A DNA stretch of 12,474 nt from an uncultured Clostridia bacterium (GTDB taxonomy: Bacteria > Bacillota > Clostridia > Christensenellales > Aristaeellaceae). Both the position numbers and the translations under genes were made by a program. Of this stretch, positions 7,392 to 12,474 are shown one piece after another. Under the pieces are notes generated by a model, which saw nothing but the letters and a program-made list of their open reading frames with translations, was not told the DNA's origin and searched no databases. The first letter of the stretch is position 1, and each line of letters begins with the position of its first letter. The stretch covers positions 1-12,474 of the forward strand of contig CAKUCE010000063.1 of the NCBI GenBank assembly GCA_934643535.1, given 5' to 3'.

Positions 7392-9515
7392 TTATGGATT
7401 CGGTAACTCAAAATGAACCAGAACGACGGAATCCGGCGCAAGAAAGCTTCCTGCGGCTGGCTCCTGCGAAACGGCGAAGCCGCTTCCGTCGATTTCCATT
7501 TCCAGACCGCGCTGTCGAAGCAGCGAAGCGGCGGATGCAATAGACTTGCCCGAAACCTCCGGCACGCATACCAGCGTTTCCGTCTCCGGCAAAGCCTCGT
7601 CATAGGTGTAGAGCATCATCTGTCCGCCGGTACGGAGCGCGGCCCCGGCGCTGGGCATCTGTGCGGTCACGCTGCCGCTTCCGCCGTCGTCCAGCACCTT
7701 CAGTCCCAACGAAGAAAGCGTCCGACGTGCCTCCCACAAAGGCAGACCCGTCACGTCCGGCACCTGCACCGGCTCGCTGTCATCCTCCCCGTTGGGCTGA
7801 TAACCTAAATAAGGTAACACATCCTCGAGGATTTGTCTAGCAAAAGGCGCGGCCGTGGTTCCGCCGTAGTCTACCGGGGTGTCGGCTTCGTCCACGATCA
7901 CCAGCAGGGCGATGCGGGGATCATCCGCCGGGGCAAAGCCCAGAAACGAACCGATGTGAACGTTCCGCACGATGCGGCCGTCCTTGTAGACCTGCGCCGT
8001 GCCCGTTTTGCCGCCGATGCGGTAGCCCGGAATGCGGGCGTTCTTCGCGCCGCCGATGGCCACCACATCTTCCAGCAGCTTTCGCATGGTCAGGGAGGTT
8101 TCCTCAGAGATGGGATTGGAAGCCACCTTGGGCGAGGTGCGGTAGAGAACGGTTCCGTCCGGAGAGACGGCCTCTTTCAGCAGATAGGGCCGCATGAGCC
8201 GACCGCCGTTGAGAACGGAGCAGGCGGCGGTCAACAGCTGAACCGGCGTTACCGCCACGCTCTGGCCGAAGCCGATTCGCGCCAGGTCCACGTTCTTGAC
8301 GGAATTCACGGGTATTAGTATACCACTTTCCTCCCCCTGCAAGTCAATATTCGTTTTCGAACCCAGGCCGAAAGCGTGCAGGTACTGGTAAAAGCGTTCG
8401 GTCCCCATGTGCAGGGCCAGTTCCACAAAGACCGGGTTGCAGCTGTTCTGCAGGGCCTGCGCCATGGTTTCGGCCTTGTGAGGGCTGCCCCAGCACTTGA
8501 TGGTATCTCCGTCCACCTTGATTTTGCCGGAGCAGTAGAAGCCGTCCTCCGGCGTCGTCACGCCGCTGTCCAGCGCGGCGGCAGCCGTCAGAATCTTGAA
8601 GGTGGAGCCGGGTTCGTAGGAGTCGGAGATCAGACGGATGCGCATCAGGCTCTGCAGCGCGTCCAGCTGATCCCGGGGCGGATCGTTGGGGTCGTAGTCC
8701 GGCTTGGAGCACATGGCCAGCACCGCGCCGGTATACACGTCCATCACCAGAGCGTGGACGGCCTGCGCCTTGTTGACCTCGTAGCACTCCCGCATGGCCT
8801 TTTCCACGACTTCCTGAATGGTCGCGTCGATGGTCAGGCGAACGGTGCTGCCGTCCTGCGGCTCAATGTAGAGATTGCCGCTGTCGTAGATAGGCCGGGC
8901 CTTGCCGTCCACGCTGCGCATGCTGCGCCCCGCCTCGCCCCGAAGCAGTGTCTCGTACTGCTGCTCCAGCCCGGACTGGCCCACGCCGTCCACGTTCACC
9001 AGTCCCAGCGTCTGGGTCAGGAACGCGCCCCGCAGGTATACCCGGCGCACGTCTTCATCAAACAAAAGCGCGGATGCGGCCTCAGCAGTCTCCGCATCCT
9101 TGCTTTGCTTCAGTTGGCGCAGCTGATCCGCCGTTTCCCGGGAGACCTGCCGTTTGAGCGTCACGGAAGACCTGCTCCGCTGGGCGGCCTTTTCCGCCAC
9201 TTTTTCCTCGGAAATACCCAGGATCGGGCTTACGATCCGGGCAAAGGCTTCCGCGTCCTTCACCCTGGCGGGTTCTACGCTGACGATATAAGCCGTGGCG
9301 CTCATGACCAGCATCTGGCCATTGGTATCCAGAATATTTCCCCTTCGGGCGTAAACCGTTCCCTCGCGCGTCCATTGGTGCACGCCCCGGCTGGTCAGCT
9401 CGGCGGAACGGGCAGTGGTCAGATAGGCGATCCGGCACATCAGAACGCCAAAGAGAAAAATCAGGATGACCAGCAGGGTCAGAACCCTTTTCCGAATGTG
9501 CAGCTCCGCAGGCAT
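7392..9515 (-). CDS. Class B penicillin-binding protein with two PASTA domains (FtsI/PBP2B/SpoVD type)
   Basis: Membrane-anchored D,D-transpeptidase that cross-links septal or spore-cortex peptidoglycan, paired with the SEDS protein encoded downstream. It is 707 residues. A short cytoplasmic tail and one membrane helix (about 11-31) are followed by a dimerisation/pedestal region with ARRGNILDTNG (57-67), then the transpeptidase domain with STFK (304-307, active-site serine), SCN (358-360) and KTGT (503-506). All three catalytic motifs are intact. Two PASTA repeats follow, at about 583-638 (VPDVTGLPLWEARRTL) and 648-704 (VPEVSGKSIASAASLL). The ATG has a GGGGGAAG ribosome site. Operon position fits both the division enzyme (FtsI/PBP2B) and SpoVD. 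Two PASTA domains recall PBP2B and PBP2x, but this does not settle the choice, so no symbol is given. Confidence 0.93.
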   Translation of the reverse strand: MPAELHIRKRVLTLLVILIFLFGVLMCRIAYLTTARSAELTSRGVHQWTREGTVYARRGNILDTNGQMLVMSATAYIVSVEPARVKDAEAFARIVSPILGISEEKVAEKAAQRSRSSVTLKRQVSRETADQLRQLKQSKDAETAEAASALLFDEDVRRVYLRGAFLTQTLGLVNVDGVGQSGLEQQYETLLRGEAGRSMRSVDGKARPIYDSGNLYIEPQDGSTVRLTIDATIQEVVEKAMRECYEVNKAQAVHALVMDVYTGAVLAMCSKPDYDPNDPPRDQLDALQSLMRIRLISDSYEPGSTFKILTAAAALDSGVTTPEDGFYCSGKIKVDGDTIKCWGSPHKAETMAQALQNSCNPVFVELALHMGTERFYQYLHAFGLGSKTNIDLQGEESGILIPVNSVKNVDLARIGFGQSVAVTPVQLLTAACSVLNGGRLMRPYLLKEAVSPDGTVLYRTSPKVASNPISEETSLTMRKLLEDVVAIGGAKNARIPGYRIGGKTGTAQVYKDGRIVRNVHIGSFLGFAPADDPRIALLVIVDEADTPVDYGGTTAAPFARQILEDVLPYLGYQPNGEDDSEPVQVPDVTGLPLWEARRTLSSLGLKVLDDGGSGSVTAQMPSAGAALRTGGQMMLYTYDEALPETETLVCVPEVSGKSIASAASLLRQRGLEMEIDGSGFAVSQEPAAGSFLAPDSVVLVHFELPNP

Positions 9516-9524
9516 GCTACTTCC

Positions 9525-9552
9525 CCCATTTTACGGTTTCCGTGATAATGGG
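9525..9552 (-). promoter_or_regulatory. Small two-part hairpin at the PBP ribosome-binding site
   Basis: On the minus strand CCCATT (9552-9547) pairs with AATGGG (9530-9525). Inside it ACGG (9543-9540) pairs with CCGT (9536-9533) around an AAA loop. The outer 3' arm contains the first G residues of the GGGGGAAG ribosome site. Ten base pairs with a small internal loop give only a modest fold. Confidence 0.35.
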
Positions 9553-9611
9553 ATGTATGCTGCCCTTCAGGCGGATAGAACCCTTTCGACGAACGCTCCG
9601 CTCTTTCGGTC

Positions 9612-10256
9612 TTAATTGCCAGAATCTGCGGAGACATGGATCGTGCCGGCCGGATCGACCGGTTCCTCCGCAGCGTCCGCTTCGGCGACCGGCGGCGTCT
9701 CGCTGGAAGCGGTCAGGGCGGGACGGGTATCCACCGCCACCAGATAGACGGCTTCCGCCGCCTCCGCAGGGATCATATTCAGATCCCGGGCCGCAGCATA
9801 GCAGATGGTAGACGCATCGGAGGCCTGAGCGATTTCCTCCTCCAAACTGGCGTTCTGAGCGCGGTAATCCTTGATGGAGCGCTCCAGCCGGTTGATGGCC
9901 TTCTGCCGCTCGGCAATCATGCCCTGCTGGGACAAAAGCACCACGCCGCAGAGGAACATCACGGCCGCCGTAATCAGGATCAGCGCCCGAAAGGAGATGC
10001 GTACACCGCTCTTGCTGTATTCCCGCCGGAGGGCCTCGGCGAGGGACTGCTCTTCCCTGTCCAGCCGCTCCCGCTCCAGCTCCAGCGCCTGAGTGCGGCG
10101 GCGGCGCTGACGATCCGGCTGCAAACGGCCGGTCCGCAGGTCGATGTCGCTGGCAGGCAGATAGACGCTGCTCCTGACCTGAAAACGGTCGGTGGGCACA
10201 TATTGCTCCGCGCTGCGCTGTGCAAAGCTGTCATAAGTGTACACATAGGATTCCAT
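9612..10256 (-). CDS. ftsL: FtsL/FtsB-like single-pass division protein
   Basis: A 214-residue single-pass protein in the usual ftsL position, between mraZ and the class B PBP gene. A long, charged, probably cytoplasmic region (1-88) contains an RQRRRR basic patch and a heptad-like ELERERLDREEQSLAEALRRE stretch. One membrane helix spans about 90-110. A periplasmic-side coiled coil follows at about 113-145 (ERQKAINRLERSIKDYRAQN), then ARDLNMIPAEAAEAVYL, which matches the end of the FtsL/septum-formation-initiator fold. The last 35 residues are Ala/Glu/Pro-rich and probably disordered. FtsL proteins are usually about 100-130 residues, so both ends are extended. AAAGGAG lies 8 bases before the ATG. 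The assignment rests on topology and context, because FtsL sequences diverge strongly. Confidence 0.78.
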   Translation of the reverse strand: MESYVYTYDSFAQRSAEQYVPTDRFQVRSSVYLPASDIDLRTGRLQPDRQRRRRTQALELERERLDREEQSLAEALRREYSKSGVRISFRALILITAAVMFLCGVVLLSQQGMIAERQKAINRLERSIKDYRAQNASLEEEIAQASDASTICYAAARDLNMIPAEAAEAVYLVAVDTRPALTASSETPPVAEADAAEEPVDPAGTIHVSADSGN

Positions 10257-10293
10257 GGTAGCTGCTCCTTTCCGTATTCATTGCGAAAAACCA

Positions 10294-10800
10294 TTATTCT
10301 TCCATCATATTGCCGATTTCGTCCAGAAGGGCTTCCCGGTGCTCCCGGAAGAAGCTGTCCTCCTCGTCGGCCGTCTTGCGATCCACGATGCGGATATGAT
10401 CCAGCGCGCCGCTGATTTCCACGTCCCGGGCGTCGCCCAGCACCATCTGGCGCAGCTTCAGCGGTAGAAGCAGACGGCCCTGACCGTCTGCCTCCATACC
10501 GCGATAGCTCATCTTGGCCAGATAGGCCTGATACTTTTGTACAGCTGGCTTGCGCTGATTGAGGCGGTAGAGCTCCGCCAGAAGATCGTCGAATACCGGA
10601 TCCGGGTAGAGGGCGATGCCCTCGCCATCCCGGGTAATGCTGATGGTAAATACCTCTCCCAAGGGTTTGCGGTAAGCGGTTGGAATGATGATACGGCCCT
10701 TGGGATCCAGCGAGTGGTCGTAGCTGCCGAAGAAGGTGTAGTTCTTGGGAAGGATGGAAGCGCTTTGGGATTGATCCGCTTCCGCGTGCGTCTCGTCCAC
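10294..10800 (-). CDS. mraZ: Transcriptional regulator MraZ
   Basis: DNA-binding protein of the AbrB-like double-repeat family that forms rings and represses dcw operons, including its own. Both halves of the fold are visible: FFGSYDHSLDPKGRIIIP in the first and DGQGRLLLPLKLRQM in the second, each with the family (D/Q)xKGR/QGRxxLP core. I chose the GTG at 10800 (168 residues), because GGAGG at 10814-10810 is 9 bases upstream. A GTG at 10809 would add three residues but lies directly against that site. Either way about 22-25 residues precede the usual MFxGxY-type start, and no later in-frame start codon exists, so the N-terminal extension appears real. The C-terminal 30 residues are acidic. 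A five-box operator and a promoter lie immediately upstream. rsmH, normally next in the operon, is missing. Confidence 0.94.
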   Translation of the reverse strand: MDETHAEADQSQSASILPKNYTFFGSYDHSLDPKGRIIIPTAYRKPLGEVFTISITRDGEGIALYPDPVFDDLLAELYRLNQRKPAVQKYQAYLAKMSYRGMEADGQGRLLLPLKLRQMVLGDARDVEISGALDHIRIVDRKTADEEDSFFREHREALLDEIGNMMEE

Positions 10801-10825
10801 AGGCTCCACCCTCCCTTCCTATTCG

Positions 10826-10870
10826 TGGCATTTTGCTCCACTTTCTGGCACCTGAAACCATTATGCGCCA
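10826..10870 (-). promoter_or_regulatory. MraZ operator: five boxes at 10-base spacing
   Basis: On the minus strand the pentamers TGGCG (10870), TGGTT (10860), TGCCA (10850), TGGAG (10840) and TGCCA (10830) begin exactly 10 bases apart. The known MraZ site in E. coli is a set of TGGGN boxes separated by 5 bases, giving the same 10-base period. Three boxes keep TGG and two read TGC. The first box overlaps the predicted -10 element and the rest cover the expected transcription start, which fits repression of the operon by its first gene product. Confidence 0.8.
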
Positions 10871-10888
10871 CTCCAAACAAAAATGCAA
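10860..10888 (-). promoter_or_regulatory. Predicted sigma-A-type promoter of the mraZ/dcw operon
   Basis: On the minus strand TTGCAT (10888-10883) and CATAAT (10865-10860) are separated by exactly 17 bases. The -10 matches the TATAAT consensus at five of six positions; the -35 keeps TTG. The position, about 60 bases before the mraZ start and overlapping the first MraZ box, supports it. The -35 lies inside the 3' arm of the inverted repeat at 10879-10928. Confidence 0.6.
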
Positions 10889-10928
10889 CGGATCAAAGCC
10901 ATGCCGTGCAAGGCTTTGAAGCATTTTT
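10879..10928. repeat. Nested inverted repeat upstream of mraZ, possible bidirectional terminator
   Basis: Outer arms AAAAATGC (10879-10886) and GCATTTTT (10921-10928) and inner arms TCAAAGCC (10893-10900) and GGCTTTGA (10912-10919) are all perfect, with an 11-base loop and an uneven 6/1 internal loop. The T-rich ends on both strands resemble a bidirectional terminator, but no gene converges on it from the left. It may act as a back-up stop for read-through from the phosphoesterase gene. Confidence 0.5.
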
Positions 10929-10980
10929 CGACGCCAAATCCGGCATTTTTGACGAACGGCTGTTCGTTTCTTTTTTTGTT

Positions 10981-11030
10981 GCAAAAGAAAAGGGTTTGGA
11001 AAGTTTGCCGAAACAATCTTTCCAAACCTT
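10981..11030 (-). terminator. Intrinsic terminator of the metallophosphoesterase transcript
   Basis: On the minus strand GGTTTGGAAAG (11028-11018) pairs perfectly with CTTTCCAAACC (11003-10993) around a 14-base loop. Two further pairs can form at the base, one of them G-U. The U-rich tail TTTTCTTTT follows directly. It lies about 60 bases after the phosphoesterase stop at 11090 and separates that transcript from the mraZ operon. Confidence 0.75.
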
Positions 11031-11089
11031 GGGGAACAAATGTTTTGCTTTAATTGTTACATTTTTATTTCTAAAACAAAACGATAATT

Positions 11090-11818
11090 TTAGATTTTAG
11101 GGAGATCAACCGGCCGGGCCACCTCGATCCGCCGCAGGGAAAAACGGAGCGCATCGCAGCTGACCAGATGATAGTCCACCCCGCGAACCGTCCCTTCCAC
11201 GCCCACCTTGATGCCCGCGCCGTGCAGATGGCCAAAGACCACCGTGCGCACCCCAAACCGCTCCAGAATCTCCGTAAAGGGGGTTACGAGCAGATCCTTG
11301 TAAAGGGGCGGGTAATGCAGCATCACCACCACAGGCAGCCTGTCCCCCGCCAGCTTTCCCGCCTGCTGCAGGGACATTTCCAGCCGCAGAAGCTCCCGCT
11401 GAAAAATCTTCACGTCCTGCGGATCGGCGGGCTGTCCCTCTCCGGGAATGTTCCAGCCCCGGGTGCCGCAGTAGACCACGCTGTCCAGCGCCAGCGCGTC
11501 GTTCTGCAGGGCGTACATGTTTTCCGGCAGAAGGGAGCGCACCTTGCTGATGGAATTCCACCAGTAATCGTGATTGCCCCGCAGCAGCAGCTTCCGTCCG
11601 GGCAGGGCGGCGATCTGCATCAAATCGTCCCGGGCTTCGTCAAGCTGCATGGCCCAGCTGATGTCGCCGGGAATCAGCACCACATCCTCGGGGCTGACCA
11701 TCGAAAGCCAGTTTTCCCGAATAACGTCAAAATGGCGATCCCAATGATCGCCAAAGACATTCATGGGTTTTTCCTGATGTCCCGGCAGATGGAGATCGCC
11801 AATTGCATAGATTGCCAT
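11090..11818 (-). CDS. Calcineurin-like metallophosphoesterase, substrate unknown
   Basis: A 242-residue cytoplasmic protein with all the metal-binding blocks of the calcineurin-like phosphoesterase fold: GDLHLPG (7-13), a GD block in LIPGDISWAMQL, RGNHDYWWNS, LHYPP and GHLHGAG near the C-terminus. No signal peptide or membrane helix is present. It resembles the small predicted phosphohydrolases found as single-domain proteins in Bacillota (COG1768-like by recollection, not searched). The family acts on phosphodiesters or phosphomonoesters, but the sequence does not identify a substrate. The ATG has a weak TGAGG ribosome site. It follows the zinc-ribbon gene by 28 bases, so the two probably share a transcript, and it ends at a strong terminator before the mraZ promoter. 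Confidence 0.9.
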   Translation of the reverse strand: MAIYAIGDLHLPGHQEKPMNVFGDHWDRHFDVIRENWLSMVSPEDVVLIPGDISWAMQLDEARDDLMQIAALPGRKLLLRGNHDYWWNSISKVRSLLPENMYALQNDALALDSVVYCGTRGWNIPGEGQPADPQDVKIFQRELLRLEMSLQQAGKLAGDRLPVVVMLHYPPLYKDLLVTPFTEILERFGVRTVVFGHLHGAGIKVGVEGTVRGVDYHLVSCDALRFSLRRIEVARPVDLPKI

Positions 11819-11846
11819 GGATGCCTCACTTTACAGGCCGCCAAAC

Positions 11847-12257
11847 TCAGCGGTCGTCGTCGTCCTTGTCCTCGTCTTCATCCTCGTTTTCGTCTTCAAT
11901 GACGCTTTCCAGCGAAAGCTCATTCTGAATATCGCCGTACTCGTTGGCAGGGATGTCCTCCTCGATTTCCGGGATGATCTCGTCCATAGTGCTGACGGAA
12001 TTGAGGCCGATGGTGGATTCGTCCACGGAAACGGGAGCGTCCTCCACTTCTTCGCGGCCGCCGCCGGACTGCATTTCCTTCAGGCAGCTCAGGCAAACGT
12101 CCTTGCCGGGCAGCGCGGGGGCCGCGTTGCATACGGAGCAAAGTTCCATATCGTCATTGGTAGGCTCGCCCTTCATCTCGCGAAGGCATACCTTGCAGTA
12201 TTTTTCATCCTCCCGGATATAATTCAGATCGCACCGTGGGCATTTGACCAGTTTCAT
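11847..12257 (-). CDS. Double zinc-ribbon protein with long acidic tail, function unknown
   Basis: A 136-residue protein of unknown role. The N-terminal half holds two zinc-binding units with identical spacing: Cys6, Cys9, Cys21, Cys24 and Cys40, Cys43, Cys55, Cys58 (each CxxC, 11 residues, CxxC). Both end in a similar phrase (KVCLREM and LSCLKEM), which points to an internal duplication of 34 residues. From about residue 66 the chain is strongly acidic and low in complexity, ending EDENEDEDEDKDDDDR; it is probably disordered. The ATG is well supported by GGAGGG 9 bases upstream. Such rubredoxin-like zinc ribbons commonly mediate protein or nucleic-acid contacts, but no specific function can be read here. 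It is the first gene of a likely two-gene unit with the phosphoesterase. Confidence 0.85.
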   Translation of the reverse strand: MKLVKCPRCDLNYIREDEKYCKVCLREMKGEPTNDDMELCSVCNAAPALPGKDVCLSCLKEMQSGGGREEVEDAPVSVDESTIGLNSVSTMDEIIPEIEEDIPANEYGDIQNELSLESVIEDENEDEDEDKDDDDR

Positions 12258-12314
12258 GTGATTTTTCCCTCCATCAAATCAGGGCCTTGACCCTGCCAGA
12301 ATATCCTGCCAGCC

Positions 12315-12328
12315 ATTTCCATGGAAAT
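12315..12328. promoter_or_regulatory. Perfect 14-base palindrome in the divergent intergenic region
   Basis: ATTTCCATGGAAAT is its own reverse complement and lies 58 bases upstream of the zinc-ribbon start and 16 bases before the -35 of the rightward promoter. An overlapping repeat, ATGGAA/TTCCAT (12321-12326 with 12333-12338), shares half of it. A dimeric regulator site is possible; no particular regulator is recognised. I could not find a convincing promoter for the leftward zinc-ribbon gene in this gap. Confidence 0.4.
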
Positions 12329-12343
12329 AAGCTTCCATTTGTA

Positions 12344-12372
12344 TTGCATCTAAATGACAAATATATTACGAT
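12344..12372 (+). promoter_or_regulatory. Predicted promoter of the rightward exported-protein gene
   Basis: TTGCAT (12344-12349) and TACGAT (12367-12372) are separated by exactly 17 bases, and the predicted start falls about 40 bases before the ATG. The -35 hexamer is the same as that proposed for mraZ. The -10 matches consensus at four of six positions, so support is moderate. Confidence 0.5.
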
Positions 12373-12376
12373 TTTA

Positions 12377-12393
12377 TTACGCTTTTGGCGTAA
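12377..12393 (+). promoter_or_regulatory. Operator-like inverted repeat at the predicted transcription start
   Basis: TTACGC (12377-12382) and GCGTAA (12388-12393) flank a 5-base loop immediately after the predicted -10. The heptamer TATTACG also occurs twice, at 12364-12370 and 12375-12381, exactly 11 bases apart and overlapping both the -10 and this repeat. The layout suits a repressor site or a 5' stabilising hairpin in the leader. Confidence 0.4.
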
Positions 12394-12417
12394 ATCACCG
12401 TATATGGGAGGTAGACT

Positions 12418-12474
12418 ATGAAAACCAAAATGTTCACAGCTTTGGCAGCGGCCGGTCTTTGTACGGTCATGGCC
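12418..12474 (+). CDS. Start of an exported protein (signal peptide only)
   Basis: Nineteen codons are present before the window ends: MKTKMFTALAAAGLCTVMA. A two-lysine start followed by an Ala/Leu/Met-rich hydrophobic stretch is a typical Sec signal peptide, so the product is probably secreted or surface-bound. The single cysteine is not in a standard lipobox within the visible part. GGGAGG (12406-12411) lies 6 bases before the ATG, and a promoter and operator-like repeats lie upstream. Nothing can be said of the mature protein. It is transcribed away from the dcw cluster. Confidence 0.7.
   Translation, partial: MKTKMFTALAAAGLCTVMA

Noticed and set aside
7376..7603. 76-codon N-terminal extension of MurE
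   Set aside because: It lies inside the transpeptidase gene, has no homology to MurE, and the ATG at 7375 has its own strong ribosome site.
9980..10984. Minus-strand open frame overlapping mraZ and the ftsL-like gene, possibly a missing rsmH
   Set aside because: The translation is Arg/Ser/Gly-rich, shows no S-adenosylmethionine-methyltransferase motif, and overlaps both real genes in another frame.
12278..12293. Small inverted repeat CAGGG/CCCTG as a terminator
   Set aside because: Only about five pairs, no U-tract, and it lies upstream of the zinc-ribbon gene rather than after a gene.

Overview
The window is a division-and-cell-wall (dcw) gene cluster, read almost entirely on the minus strand. 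The organism is most likely an anaerobic Clostridia-type Bacillota, possibly a gut lineage. This rests on four points: coding DNA that looks GC-rich against AT-rich intergenic DNA; strong GGAGG-type ribosome sites; a class B penicillin-binding protein with two C-terminal PASTA domains; and a MurE carrying the DNPR signature of meso-diaminopimelate ligases. No gene here fixes the species.

Layout, in the direction of transcription (right to left). At 12418 the first 19 codons of an exported protein start rightward on the plus strand, with a good promoter and operator-like repeats. Divergent from it are a small double zinc-ribbon protein (12257-11847) and a calcineurin-like metallophosphoesterase (11818-11090), which ends at an intrinsic terminator near 11030-10981. 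A 280-base intergenic region follows. It holds that terminator, a nested inverted repeat, the predicted mraZ promoter and five MraZ boxes at exact 10-base spacing. Next comes the dcw operon: mraZ, an ftsL-like gene, a PASTA transpeptidase gene (ftsI/spoVD type), murE, mraY, murD, ftsW, murA and ftsQ/divIB, which runs off the left edge at base 1.

How it works together. MurA makes the first committed precursor. MurD and MurE add D-Glu and (by motif) meso-DAP. MraY moves the pentapeptide precursor to the lipid carrier. FtsW polymerises lipid II and the PASTA transpeptidase cross-links it at the septum. The FtsL-like protein and FtsQ/DivIB scaffold and activate that enzyme pair. MraZ probably represses the whole operon by binding at its promoter.

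Most unusual points: (1) rsmH, murF and murG are absent from the places they usually hold in such clusters. (2) A chain of five compact hairpins fills the ftsW-murA gap, where murG often sits. (3) The ftsW ribosome-binding site can pair in a 12-bp stem with the sequence just after murD, and the murD, transpeptidase and murA start regions also lie in or beside predicted hairpins. (4) The MraZ operator is a very regular five-box array. I found no insertion sequence, CRISPR array, tRNA or rRNA gene.
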